From positions 344,139-408,138 of the forward strand of contig JACPJQ010000003.1 in NCBI GenBank assembly GCA_016187465.1: a stretch of DNA of 64,000 nucleotides, written 5' to 3'. The position numbers and the translations under genes are program-made. Numbering within the stretch: position 1 is the stretch's first letter; every line of letters begins with the position of its first letter. The notes under the pieces were generated by a model, which saw only the letters and a program-made list of their open reading frames with translations, ran no database searches and was not told the DNA's origin. Positions 10,366 through 19,607 of this stretch are shown here, one piece after another. This stretch comes from Candidatus Woesearchaeota archaeon (GTDB lineage Archaea; Nanobdellota; Nanobdellia; Woesearchaeales; GW2011-AR4).

Positions 10366-11414
10366 GGAAGATTGTATCTTAGTTTCATATACCCATGTGC
10401 AAGAACAGATAATTCACGAATTACATCGGCACGACTTCTTGCCCATTTATGGTACGCTTCTTCTCCGTTCACTCTGTTCTTTTTTTCTATTATTGCAATT
10501 AGGCTGTAAGGGTATATATTATCATCCTTATCCCTAGCTTCAACTATGCTTATGTCACCACACACTCTGGCAGTTGTTCCGGTCTTGTTATATAAAATAG
10601 TTTTTTTAGGCTTACCAAGTATACGGGATAAAACCCGATTCCATCGTGCTTCAGACATTAACTCTTTTAATTTGTCAGAGTGAGGTAGGTGGTTGTGCCA
10701 AAGAGCATCAAGAAACCCTTGATAATCGTTTACAGAAGATAGATTACTATAATAGGACTCCCCTTCAGAAACCGTTAATCCTTGTTCCTTTGCACTCTCT
10801 TTTTCTTTAGGGGTCAGTGGGATATAATCGATGATGCTGGCTTGTTTTAATGTATCCTTGTAGTTATTTAGCAATATCGACTGAATTGCCTCCGGACCTT
10901 TAATTCCGTCTACCTCAACCTTGTCCATAATAAAGTTAGTTGAGACATTGTCGCTCTCTTGCAGCATCTTTCTTAAATGTCCCATGATAAAAGGGTCTAT
11001 ATTTTTTTCTTGCGCAACTGTATGGAGATAAGCCAATGCTACATAAGGCTTTATCATACTGGCTGCCTGCATTTGAGCATCAGTGTATAATGAAACCAAT
11101 CTTTCGTTTGCTTTGAAGTCATAAACTAAAAATCCCACATTTTCGTCGTAAGCAATTTTTCCGCTTTTCTTTAGATCTGCAACATGCCTCACAATTTTTT
11201 CTTCTAGAGTATCTCCTGAAACATTTGGTGCTCTGATATATGCAACTTTATTTTTAAGATTTTGGTATTTTACATTTTCAGCTTTAGTTTTAGATGAAGA
11301 TTGCTCAATGCGGGCACTAGGTTTAGAATATTGCTCATGGGCATAAGCCGGATAGTTCCATAGTAAGGTACTTGCTAACAGCCCTCCTGATAATTGCCGT
11401 CTAGTTAAAGCCAT
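10362..11414 (-). CDS. Tat-exported serine hydrolase of class A beta-lactamase / PBP fold
   Basis: Tat signal ALTRRQLSGGLLASTLLWNYPAYAHE; SxxK in ASMIKPYVALAYL; SDN in QESDNVSTNFIMDKV; KTG in ILYNKTGTTARVCGDISIV. Confidence 0.8.
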   Translation of the reverse strand: MALTRRQLSGGLLASTLLWNYPAYAHEQYSKPSARIEQSSSKTKAENVKYQNLKNKVAYIRAPNVSGDTLEEKIVRHVADLKKSGKIAYDENVGFLVYDFKANERLVSLYTDAQMQAASMIKPYVALAYLHTVAQEKNIDPFIMGHLRKMLQESDNVSTNFIMDKVEVDGIKGPEAIQSILLNNYKDTLKQASIIDYIPLTPKEKESAKEQGLTVSEGESYYSNLSSVNDYQGFLDALWHNHLPHSDKLKELMSEARWNRVLSRILGKPKKTILYNKTGTTARVCGDISIVEARDKDDNIYPYSLIAIIEKKNRVNGEEAYHKWARSRADVIRELSVLAHGYMKLRYNLP

Positions 11415-11518
11415 ATCCTGCTGGTTTGGGAAGCAGTTTATAAATCTTTTTATTGTTACTACTTTTAAAGAACAACAATAGAAAGATTTAAATACAATTA
11501 ATTGGTACCCTACACTTT

Positions 11519-12427
11519 ATGAGTTCAATTGATGAGATTGTGGGTTCAAATAACTTAGCACAAGCCAAAATATCCAGAAGGGATTTTCTTAATTCTCTGT
11601 GGCAGTTAGGCGGAGCTATATTGCTTACCGTCAATCTTCCTTCTGAAGCCTACGCACAAAGAAGACGAAAAAGATTTCAGGAGCCCCAGCATAAACACAT
11701 TGACTACTCAAAGGTTCCTGTTCCAAATGTTGGCTACAAAGAGCTAGTAAAAGAGCCAAAACTTTCAGGTATTAGCTTACATGATAGAGATACTGATGTA
11801 GGCAAAATTCAAAGAGTTATGAGGTGGAGTAACCTAACAGCAACTGTAGAGAGCAGATATGGAATACCCAAAAATTATCTTCTAGGAATGATCGGCATTG
11901 AGTCATACGGAGATCCTACGCTGCCAAATCTGCTTGGCGATGGTGGAGCAGGTTTAAGTCATATGCAACCTTTATTAGCTTCAAAATATGGGTTGCAGTT
12001 AATTACTGACTCTAGAAGATTAAGGGATTTTGAACAGGGAAGAAAACTTAAGCAAGCTATAAACGAAGTTCATGGCGACTTAAAAGAATTAATCAACTAT
12101 GATGATAGGTTTCACCCAATTAAAAATGTGGATGCTGCTGCAAGGATGTTGTGTGATCTTTATCAAAAAACACATTCTTGGGACTCTGCTCTCGAAAGAT
12201 ATGCTGGAAGACGAAATTATGATTCTAGGGTTAGGCATCTAGCTGAGGCAATTTCAAGCGGTAGAGTTATGAGGATAGTAAGATTTAATTTTAATAACAG
12301 TAATATAAATGCCAAAGCATATAGCAAAAGTATTGATTTTGACGGGTATGTAAAGTTGTTCCACAATTTAAACAGAAACTATGGACTTGATGAATACAAA
12401 AAGTTAAAGAGGCATCCTGTAAGATAA
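11519..12427 (+). CDS. Tat-exported lytic transglycosylase-like (SLT fold) protein
   Basis: Tat signal KISRRDFLNSLWQLGGAILLTVNLPSEAYA; SLT-like YGIPKNYLLGMIGIESYGDPTLPNLLGDGGAGLSHMQPLLASKYGL with candidate catalytic Glu (IES). Confidence 0.75.
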   Translation: MSSIDEIVGSNNLAQAKISRRDFLNSLWQLGGAILLTVNLPSEAYAQRRRKRFQEPQHKHIDYSKVPVPNVGYKELVKEPKLSGISLHDRDTDVGKIQRVMRWSNLTATVESRYGIPKNYLLGMIGIESYGDPTLPNLLGDGGAGLSHMQPLLASKYGLQLITDSRRLRDFEQGRKLKQAINEVHGDLKELINYDDRFHPIKNVDAAARMLCDLYQKTHSWDSALERYAGRRNYDSRVRHLAEAISSGRVMRIVRFNFNNSNINAKAYSKSIDFDGYVKLFHNLNRNYGLDEYKKLKRHPVR

Positions 12428-12521
12428 TTCTAGTTTCCTTCCAATAGTTTATAAAAAGTATATTCACTATCGTTCGTGACTTTCTACAAAATTAAAAGTG
12501 TTCCTCGAAGTAAGCAACATC

Positions 12522-13373
12522 TCACCCTTCCAGTATCTTATAAAAGGTGTCAAATATCGGCGTATCGGTAATTGCAAGGTCGTAGTCGATATTCAGCCTG
12601 TTGCACACTTCCTCTATCTTGGCGCAGTGGCTGTCAAGCTGCTGCTGGTATTCCATCCTCATTCTCGGGCTTATGAACGTTCTTACCATTCCCTTTGTCT
12701 CGCTGTCTATAAGCTTCATGTCGCCTTCCATTTTGAGTTCTTTTTCGACCCTGTCAAGCACCTGGATTATTTTTATGTGATGGTCCCCTAACATATAGAA
12801 TGCCTCCCTTATTTCATCTATATTAACCAGGAAGTCCGATACCAGCACAAGCATGGACTTGCTTCCGATCACCTTCTTGTACTGCCTTACTGTATCCAGA
12901 ATTTTTGAGTTGCCTTTCGGCTTTATTGAATTAAGATGCTGCACCATTGCCGCAAGGTGGCTCATTCCCCTTCTGGGCTGGAAGATCTCAAGAGAATCAG
13001 CAAATGTGGAAAACTGGAATTTTTCATTATCTCTCATGGCAAGGTATGCAAACCCCACTCCGATCATTGAAGCATAATCAAACTTGCTCAGAGGCTTGCC
13101 AAAGCCCATTGATGCGCTGCCGTCTATTATTATATGGACTGTAAGGTTCCTTTCCTCCTCATGAACTTTGATGTATAAATTGTCTGTCCTTGCATAAACT
13201 CTCCAGTCTATAAGCCTTATATCGTCTCCCGGCGCGTATATCCTGTAGTCCTTGAAAGTCATGCCCTGCCCGCCTGCAACCGACTTCCTCGGCCCCGTTA
13301 AATTGGAAGTTACTCTTTTCTTTACCACAAGGTTAAACCTTGACAACTGGTCGAGGAATGAAGTGTCTATCAT
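12522..13373 (-). CDS. DUF58 domain protein
   Basis: GMTFKDYRIYAPGDDIRLIDWRVYARTDNLYIKVHEEERNLTVHIIIDGSASMGFG. Confidence 0.9.
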   Translation of the reverse strand: MIDTSFLDQLSRFNLVVKKRVTSNLTGPRKSVAGGQGMTFKDYRIYAPGDDIRLIDWRVYARTDNLYIKVHEEERNLTVHIIIDGSASMGFGKPLSKFDYASMIGVGFAYLAMRDNEKFQFSTFADSLEIFQPRRGMSHLAAMVQHLNSIKPKGNSKILDTVRQYKKVIGSKSMLVLVSDFLVNIDEIREAFYMLGDHHIKIIQVLDRVEKELKMEGDMKLIDSETKGMVRTFISPRMRMEYQQQLDSHCAKIEEVCNRLNIDYDLAITDTPIFDTFYKILEG

Positions 13374-13411
13374 TTTATTTGGTTATTCTAATGTAATCTT
13401 TAAATTTTTTA

Positions 13412-13561
13412 AATCCGTCTTCGACATATCTTGTGCTCGGCTTTCGCTCTTTTTACATTGCGCTCAAGCCTCCCTGTTTATTCATTGAATTTATCCGAGG
13501 CGAAATTCAATGGCAGAAGAATTTCGCCGAGTCAAGATTTTGTCGCCAAAGGCGACGGATT
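13412..13561. repeat. Structured intergenic element (nested hairpins), copy 1
   Basis: Outer AATCCGTC(13412-13419)/GACGGATT(13554-13561); hairpin GGCGAAATTC(13499-13508)/GAATTTCGCC(13519-13528); hairpin GTCGCC(13542-13547)/GGCGAC(13551-13556). Confidence 0.7.
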
Positions 13562-13583
13562 AAATTATTTTAATTCAATCAGA

Positions 13584-14519
13584 CTACTTTATTTTGTCCA
13601 AAATCTGCTTTATCGCATCGTCCTTGGACATTCCTTTTCTCTCTGCCTCGAAATTCAGGATTATCCTGTGCCTCAAAATTGGGTAGGCGAGTATGTTTAA
13701 GTCGTCATTGCTCACATGGTTCCTGCCTTGTATCAAGGCCCTTGCTTTCGACGCCAGAATCAGCCCGATGGAAGCCCTTGGCGATGCGCCGTATTGTATA
13801 ACCTCCTTGTTCTGCCTTGTTGCTAAAATGATTTTTACCGCCCTCTGCTTGATGTCGTTTGCAATCGGCACCTGCCTCACAAGCCCCTGCAGAGTAAGGA
13901 GGTGGTTTTTATTCAGCATGACTTTCAATTTCGTGTCTTTTGACTCAGCCGCAAACCTGTCAACAATCTGGAGCTCCTGATCGTAGCTTGGGTAATTCAC
14001 GCTTATCTTAAGCAGGAACCTGTCAGCCTGGGCTTCTGGAAGAGGGTACGTCCCTTCTTGCTCAATGGGGTTCATCGTTGCGAGCACAAAAAAAGGCAGA
14101 TCAAGCTTGAATGTGTTTGTGCCCACTGTAACCTGCTTTTCCTGCATTGCCTCCAATAAAGCAGATTGTGTCTTTGGAGTGGCCCTGTTGATTTCGTCTG
14201 CAAGCACGACATTTGCAAAAATAGGGCCGGGCTGGAACTTGAACTGGCGCTTTCCGGAAGATTCCTCTATGATGTAAGTGCCTGTGATGTCCGACGGCAT
14301 TAAGTCAGGGGTGTTCTGTATCCTGCTGAACTTCAAATCCATAAGCTGCGCAAGTGTCCTTACCGTGAGAGTCTTTGCCAATCCAGGATAGCCCTCAAGC
14401 AATGCGTTGCCGTCGCACAAAATCGCCACCAGAATCTGCTCGATAATGCTTTCCTGCCCTACGATAACCTTGCCCATCTCCTTCTGAAGCTCGTCGAAAA
14501 TCTGCTTGTAATTTTTCAT
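13584..14519 (-). CDS. MoxR-family AAA+ ATPase
   Basis: [66 protein letters not shown]. Confidence 0.95.
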   Translation of the reverse strand: MKNYKQIFDELQKEMGKVIVGQESIIEQILVAILCDGNALLEGYPGLAKTLTVRTLAQLMDLKFSRIQNTPDLMPSDITGTYIIEESSGKRQFKFQPGPIFANVVLADEINRATPKTQSALLEAMQEKQVTVGTNTFKLDLPFFVLATMNPIEQEGTYPLPEAQADRFLLKISVNYPSYDQELQIVDRFAAESKDTKLKVMLNKNHLLTLQGLVRQVPIANDIKQRAVKIILATRQNKEVIQYGASPRASIGLILASKARALIQGRNHVSNDDLNILAYPILRHRIILNFEAERKGMSKDDAIKQILDKIK

Positions 14520-14526
14520 TTAAAGT

Positions 14527-14895
14527 TCACCTCAAAGATTTTTTGTTAATTTTTTTAGATAACGTTTTAAGAATTATTTTAATTTTTTTCTTTAAGTCTG
14601 GTAAGTCGTTACTAACAACACCCCAAGTTATATTCAGGTCGACGCCAAAATATCCATGGATAAGTTTATCTCTCATTCTTGCAATTTCATTCCACGGCAC
14701 ATTAGTATGTTTTTCTTTAAAGTTTGCAGATAGATTCTTAGTTGCTTCACCAATTATTTCTAACCTTCTTATAACTGCATCTTGTGTCTTAACCGATTTG
14801 ATAAATTCCACTTTAGAAATGCCTTTTGTGAATTTTTCTATTTTGTCTATACTTTCAAGAATATGTTTAAGGAAGATATTATCGTCTTTTTTCAT
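14527..14895 (-). CDS. hepT: HepT-like HEPN domain toxin (DUF86)
   Basis: IGEATKNLSANFKEKHTNVPWNEIARMRDKLIHGYFGVDLNITW with Rx4-6H RNase-type motif (RDKLIHGY); overlaps the MNT gene. Confidence 0.88.
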   Translation of the reverse strand: MKKDDNIFLKHILESIDKIEKFTKGISKVEFIKSVKTQDAVIRRLEIIGEATKNLSANFKEKHTNVPWNEIARMRDKLIHGYFGVDLNITWGVVSNDLPDLKKKIKIILKTLSKKINKKSLR

Positions 14896-15194
14896 AAAAT
14901 TTTAACCTCTTCATCTAAAATTCTTTTTTTTAATAATGGGTGTATCGAGTCATAAGTTAAAATATCCACTTTTCTCTTTAATTTTTTTTCCAGTTCAATT
15001 TCTAAACCTGCAAGGTCGAGAAGACTCTTTGTTCCTCTAAACTTTATTAAAATATCAACATCACTATTTCTTTTGGCTTCCCCCCTCACAAAAGACCCAA
15101 ATAATCCAGCTTTTATTACATCATTCCTCCTCAGCGATGGAACAATTTGCCTTTGGAGCTTCTGTAGTTGAGCTTTGGCTCGTTTATTATTCAT
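14892..15194 (-). CDS. mntA: MntA-like nucleotidyltransferase antitoxin
   Basis: AGLFGSFVRGEAKRNSDVDILIKF: GSxxxG...DxD MNT signature. Confidence 0.88.
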   Translation of the reverse strand: MNNKRAKAQLQKLQRQIVPSLRRNDVIKAGLFGSFVRGEAKRNSDVDILIKFRGTKSLLDLAGLEIELEKKLKRKVDILTYDSIHPLLKKRILDEEVKIL

Positions 15195-15304
15195 TTTAGT
15201 TTATTTCGAATATTTTTTGAATGATTTATATTTTTTAGTATACTCTTCTAATCTTAATTAACTGATGTCTCTACATTAAATTTTCAATTATTACATTTAT
15301 TTTT

Positions 15305-15700
15305 TTAATCTTTATTTGTTCCATTTGAATCGCTTTTGAATCCTCCATAAGGTGCGTACTTATCTATTGCCGATTTTATTCCGTCAACTTGTTTCGGATT
15401 TCTCCAATCTGAATCTTGGGCTCTTCTTAATAAGTCGCTTAGGAAACTTTCGTCTTCGGGCTTGAGATGGTAATTTTTTTTATGCGCAAATTCAACTGGG
15501 TTTTGTTTCATTGCCTTACAGCATTCTAATAATTTATTTTTTGCATTATCAATTGTAGTAGCGTAAGTTTTGCCTTCCACGAAGTTGTCATTGATAGTTT
15601 CTCCACTATGCTGCATTTGTGCATGTGCATTTCTAGCAATAGTTACCTCTCCCATAAGATAATGCCTCACCGCTCCTAATAAAGATTTGTCTATTGTCAT
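15305..15700 (-). CDS. Hypothetical protein (131 aa)
   Basis: Full-length ORF; no family recognised. Confidence 0.5.
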   Translation of the reverse strand: MTIDKSLLGAVRHYLMGEVTIARNAHAQMQHSGETINDNFVEGKTYATTIDNAKNKLLECCKAMKQNPVEFAHKKNYHLKPEDESFLSDLLRRAQDSDWRNPKQVDGIKSAIDKYAPYGGFKSDSNGTNKD

Positions 15701-15776
15701 TTTTTTCTAAATATCATTTGTTTATTTTTGTATTTATTGATTACAATGTGATATCGATTCGTTATTTAATATAAGA

Positions 15777-16550
15777 TTACCCTTCCGCCAATTTCTTGAA
15801 ATAATTTCTCACCAGTTCCTGCTGCTCCTGCGGAATGTTTTCCTCAAAAGCCGCTGTTTCCCTGACAGTCAGGTCTTTGGGAAAGACGCTCTCGAATTTT
15901 TGCTGCTCAGCCTCTCCTTCTTCCCTGACATTAACCTTGAAGTCAACGGGCTTTATCCTGATGTTGAGCTCCTTGTCGCCGAGCTTTGCGACGTCCTTGT
16001 TGCCGAAAATGTCGTCGCTTGTGTTCAGTTTTACTGCCACAAAATTTCCGACTCCCTTGGGCCCTTCGAATATGTCCGGAACTTTCTGCTTTGCAAACTC
16101 CACAATTTTCAAGTTTAAAGTTGTTGCGAATATTATCATAAATGAGAGCAGCATGACTGCAAATATCTTATAGGACAATGTCCTTGGGTTTATAAACATT
16201 GACAAGCCGACATTCTTCATTTCCGTTGTGACTTCGTATTCAAGCTCTTCCACAATAGGGCTTTCCATGCCGACATTGTCAGCCGCCGTCCTGAGTTTCT
16301 CCCTTAGAGGAGCGTATTTGCTTTCTACCATAAGGGGCTTTGATGACCTAAATCCCATGTAAGAATAGAATCCCAGGTAAACAAATGCAGGTATCAGCGC
16401 AAACAGCGGATTGGAATCAAAGATTGACAATATCAAATAGAATGCCAAGAATACAAGAGTTGTGTTTACTATGTTCTCAAATAATGTCAGCTGTGTCAAA
16501 GTCCTGTTGATTTCCCTGACAACATTTGAAAATTGTTTCATTTTTAGCAA
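15777..16550 (-). CDS. Hypothetical membrane protein of the MoxR/VWA cluster
   Basis: 257 aa, two hydrophobic segments near the N-terminus plus a third at about 125-150; overlaps the next gene and lies in the same direction as the cluster. Confidence 0.65.
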   Translation of the reverse strand: MLKMKQFSNVVREINRTLTQLTLFENIVNTTLVFLAFYLILSIFDSNPLFALIPAFVYLGFYSYMGFRSSKPLMVESKYAPLREKLRTAADNVGMESPIVEELEYEVTTEMKNVGLSMFINPRTLSYKIFAVMLLSFMIIFATTLNLKIVEFAKQKVPDIFEGPKGVGNFVAVKLNTSDDIFGNKDVAKLGDKELNIRIKPVDFKVNVREEGEAEQQKFESVFPKDLTVRETAAFEENIPQEQQELVRNYFKKLAEG

Positions 16551-17065
16551 GTTTCTGACTGTCCACTAGTTGAGTGCAGGCACGCTATTCTCTTCTCCAA
16601 ATCGTCAATCTTATCATCTAATCTCTTTACATCTGACTTAAGATTTAAAACCTGCTGATTTAAGTCCTGTGCAAGTTGGATTTGCGCAGCCAATTGGCTT
16701 TGGGTTTCTGTTAATTTTGCTGCAGTGCTGGCCAAGTTTGATTTTGTGCTTGCCAGTTCGTCCTGGAGTTTTTTCTTGTCGGTTTCAAGCTGCTCTTTTT
16801 CAGACCTTACATCAGTGAATTTTTTGCTTATGTCTGCCTCTTTCTGCTTGTTCAGCTGAAGCTGCACGCTGGTTTCATTAAGCTGGCCTCGCTTTGACTC
16901 CAGCTCTTTGCTTATGGATTCAAGCTCCTTGAGTTTTGTCTCGTAGCTTTTTGACACGTTCTTGAAAGTGGTTTGGTAATAGACTGTAAAGCCGCTGAAC
17001 ATCAGCAATGCCGCCACTATCAAAATCAGCAATCCGATATTGACGTCTCTTTTCATAACTGCCAT
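16544..17065 (-). CDS. Membrane-anchored coiled-coil protein
   Basis: 173 aa: N-terminal TM IGLLILIVAALLMFSGFTVYY then a long heptad-rich region. Confidence 0.7.
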   Translation of the reverse strand: MAVMKRDVNIGLLILIVAALLMFSGFTVYYQTTFKNVSKSYETKLKELESISKELESKRGQLNETSVQLQLNKQKEADISKKFTDVRSEKEQLETDKKKLQDELASTKSNLASTAAKLTETQSQLAAQIQLAQDLNQQVLNLKSDVKRLDDKIDDLEKRIACLHSTSGQSETC

Positions 17066-17066
17066 T

Positions 17067-19529
17067 TTATTTCTGAAGGTTTTCCCTGTACCTTCTTATG
17101 CCTATCTCTGCCAAAAACAACATCAAAGCGGTAATGGCGAAAGGCCACCTGTAATCTGTGCTTTCAATTTTTATTCTTTTCGATTTGGCCTTGACAAATT
17201 CTATGATTCCCTTTATATCAGACGGCTCAAAAATCTTTCCACCTGTCTTGTCCACCAAAGTGGTGAATTCATTGTTAACGCCGAGGTTTGCGTACTCGTC
17301 ATTGTAATTTACGGCAAATGTTGCTCCTAAAATCTCTTTATAGCCGGTGTCTTTTGGAGTGTAAACTGATGAATATAAGTTTGTGTCTATTTTGGCAAAT
17401 GACTGCCCTGCTGCCTGAGGCATATCCTTTGACACTACATTAACGCTTGTGGATTTGCCTAACACAGCGTCTCTTATTGTGACATCATATGCCTGCTTCC
17501 TTCCCAAATCTCCTATCACCCAGTTTATGCTTTTCGTAATTAATTTTGAATTCTGCTTGTTAAGCAAATCTCCAGCCCACTTCAGGCCGTCATCAGTTGT
17601 AAGGCTGACAACCCTGCCAAGCCCAAAGCGCCATACAACAAGCACAGGAATATTTTTATGTGTAGTGACAAGCATCCTTGCTGCAGGCTTCGGAACGCCA
17701 TAGTTGTAGCCCGAGATAGTTGCATGCAGGTCATCCAGTCCAAGCGTTATGAAATGAGTTGTGTCAATTGGCACAAGCGTGTTGTAGAACTCCTCGCCTT
17801 TTGTTTCATCCTGCTCGCCGAACTGCACTTTCAGCTTATTGGACACATCAGCTTTGTAATAAACACCGCTGCCCAGTGCGGCCATATTTGCCAAGAAAAG
17901 GTTGTTGTCTGTTGCCATGCTGTCAGTTTCAGTGCCGACTCCAACAACAAATACCTTTGCGCCAAGCGTATTGATGCGCCTGACAGACTCAAGAGTGTCC
18001 TCCCTCAGTTTTTGGTATGTTGTTTTGCCGTCGCTGATGAAAATGATGTTTTTGCTCCCTCCAACTTTGCTGAGCATCTGGAATCCGCCCTGAATGCCGA
18101 CATCAAAGCATGACTGCCCGTCAAATTTTAATCGCGAGATTTTTTCTTTCAGCTCTTTTTTTATTTCCTTCAGTGTCCTTATTTCCGATATTACAAATGC
18201 CTGGCATGGGCTGTAGCCAAAAGCGACTGCGCCTACATTATTTTTCTCGCTCAGGCTGTCAACAACGCTTAATGCCAATGCCTTCTCTACTGCAATATAG
18301 TCTTCAGTGCCCTGGGAGATATCAATTACAATGACGATATTTATGTCGCTTTTGTTCTGCTCTTCTCCGGCCCCTATCTTAACCGGAAGCAGGGTCTCAA
18401 GAAGGGTGCCTTTGTAGCCTCCCCTGTCGAAAGAGCTCTCCCCGCCGACAAATACCAGCCCGTTTCCGTCGGAAACATAGTCGCTTAGCTGGTTTACAGA
18501 AGATGTTAATTTTGAAGCCGGCATATCATCAATTATAACCGCCATGTAACCCGATAAATCAGATGGGACGTTGTTGTTCACATCAAGGGCATAAATTTTG
18601 TTCAGCTCCTGCGCCAAAGGAGAATTTTTTTGAGTGGCGTAGAGGACTTTCGGCCTGGGGACTATCTTTACACTCTTATAGAAAACATTGTTATTCTGGA
18701 AGTAGTCATCATTTCCGACGCCAAGGAGCTTGGCTGTAAGCTTGTGGTACTCGCCTTCCGGAAATTTTTTTGAGAAAGTGAATGTTTTTGATGAGCTGCC
18801 TTCCTCCTCCAGTACCAGGTTAGTGTCATCGTATGTGACTTGCAGCGTGTAAGGTATGCTGCCCCCAACCACAGAAACCCTCACAACAAAATCGCCTTCA
18901 GTGTCCTTGATAAGTTCCGGCGGACCGTCGATTGTGACTCCAACGTCGTTCTTTACATGCCCCATCTTAAGCGTGCTTACGGATGAGTTTATATTGGATG
19001 CGAAAAGCATTATGTCGCCAAGCAGCTTGCCATCATTGTTTACTCCATCAGTTATCACCATAACATTGTCGTCTCCCTCAATGTTGTTTAGTATGCCGTT
19101 GCCGATGGCTGATTGCTCTCCGCTGGCAATTGTTCTCAGTTCAACAGGTATTGCGCCTTCCAGCTTTTTGTAAAGTTCATACGCGATATTCGGGCTATAC
19201 AGCGCCATTGAGCTTGAATTGTCGGCAAGTATTTTAAGATGGGGGTTGCCCGGCACTGTTTTGCTTTCCAGCATGAAAGGCGATGCAATTGCAGCCATCA
19301 AAAAAACCACGGCAATGCTTCTCAAAAGTAAGACGATTCTTCTGTCTGTTTTTTTTGATTTAAGGTAAGCCTCAAGCTCGAACCTGTTGTTGAACTTCAC
19401 AAATGTTTTTCTGGTAAACCAGAAGAGAAGCAGAAGAACCGGAATGATAGCTATGATAACGTAAGAGTATTTTACGCAATACTTTGACATGCAGTAAATT
19501 TTTGAGTAATCCGGGATTATGAATGCCAT
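17067..19529 (-). CDS. VWA-domain membrane protein (Bat-like, GATase1-like insert)
   Basis: 820 aa; INIVIVIDISQGTEDY..., IFISDGKTTYQKLREDTLESVRRINTLGAKVFVVGVGTETDS; N- and C-terminal TM segments. Confidence 0.85.
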   Translation of the reverse strand: MAFIIPDYSKIYCMSKYCVKYSYVIIAIIPVLLLLFWFTRKTFVKFNNRFELEAYLKSKKTDRRIVLLLRSIAVVFLMAAIASPFMLESKTVPGNPHLKILADNSSSMALYSPNIAYELYKKLEGAIPVELRTIASGEQSAIGNGILNNIEGDDNVMVITDGVNNDGKLLGDIMLFASNINSSVSTLKMGHVKNDVGVTIDGPPELIKDTEGDFVVRVSVVGGSIPYTLQVTYDDTNLVLEEEGSSSKTFTFSKKFPEGEYHKLTAKLLGVGNDDYFQNNNVFYKSVKIVPRPKVLYATQKNSPLAQELNKIYALDVNNNVPSDLSGYMAVIIDDMPASKLTSSVNQLSDYVSDGNGLVFVGGESSFDRGGYKGTLLETLLPVKIGAGEEQNKSDINIVIVIDISQGTEDYIAVEKALALSVVDSLSEKNNVGAVAFGYSPCQAFVISEIRTLKEIKKELKEKISRLKFDGQSCFDVGIQGGFQMLSKVGGSKNIIFISDGKTTYQKLREDTLESVRRINTLGAKVFVVGVGTETDSMATDNNLFLANMAALGSGVYYKADVSNKLKVQFGEQDETKGEEFYNTLVPIDTTHFITLGLDDLHATISGYNYGVPKPAARMLVTTHKNIPVLVVWRFGLGRVVSLTTDDGLKWAGDLLNKQNSKLITKSINWVIGDLGRKQAYDVTIRDAVLGKSTSVNVVSKDMPQAAGQSFAKIDTNLYSSVYTPKDTGYKEILGATFAVNYNDEYANLGVNNEFTTLVDKTGGKIFEPSDIKGIIEFVKAKSKRIKIESTDYRWPFAITALMLFLAEIGIRRYRENLQK

Positions 19530-19607
19530 TTTATTATTTTGATTTTTTAATGCTGTTTTATTGGTTTTACCTGAAGTTTATTTAATGTGTTTTTATTGTT
19601 CATTGCC

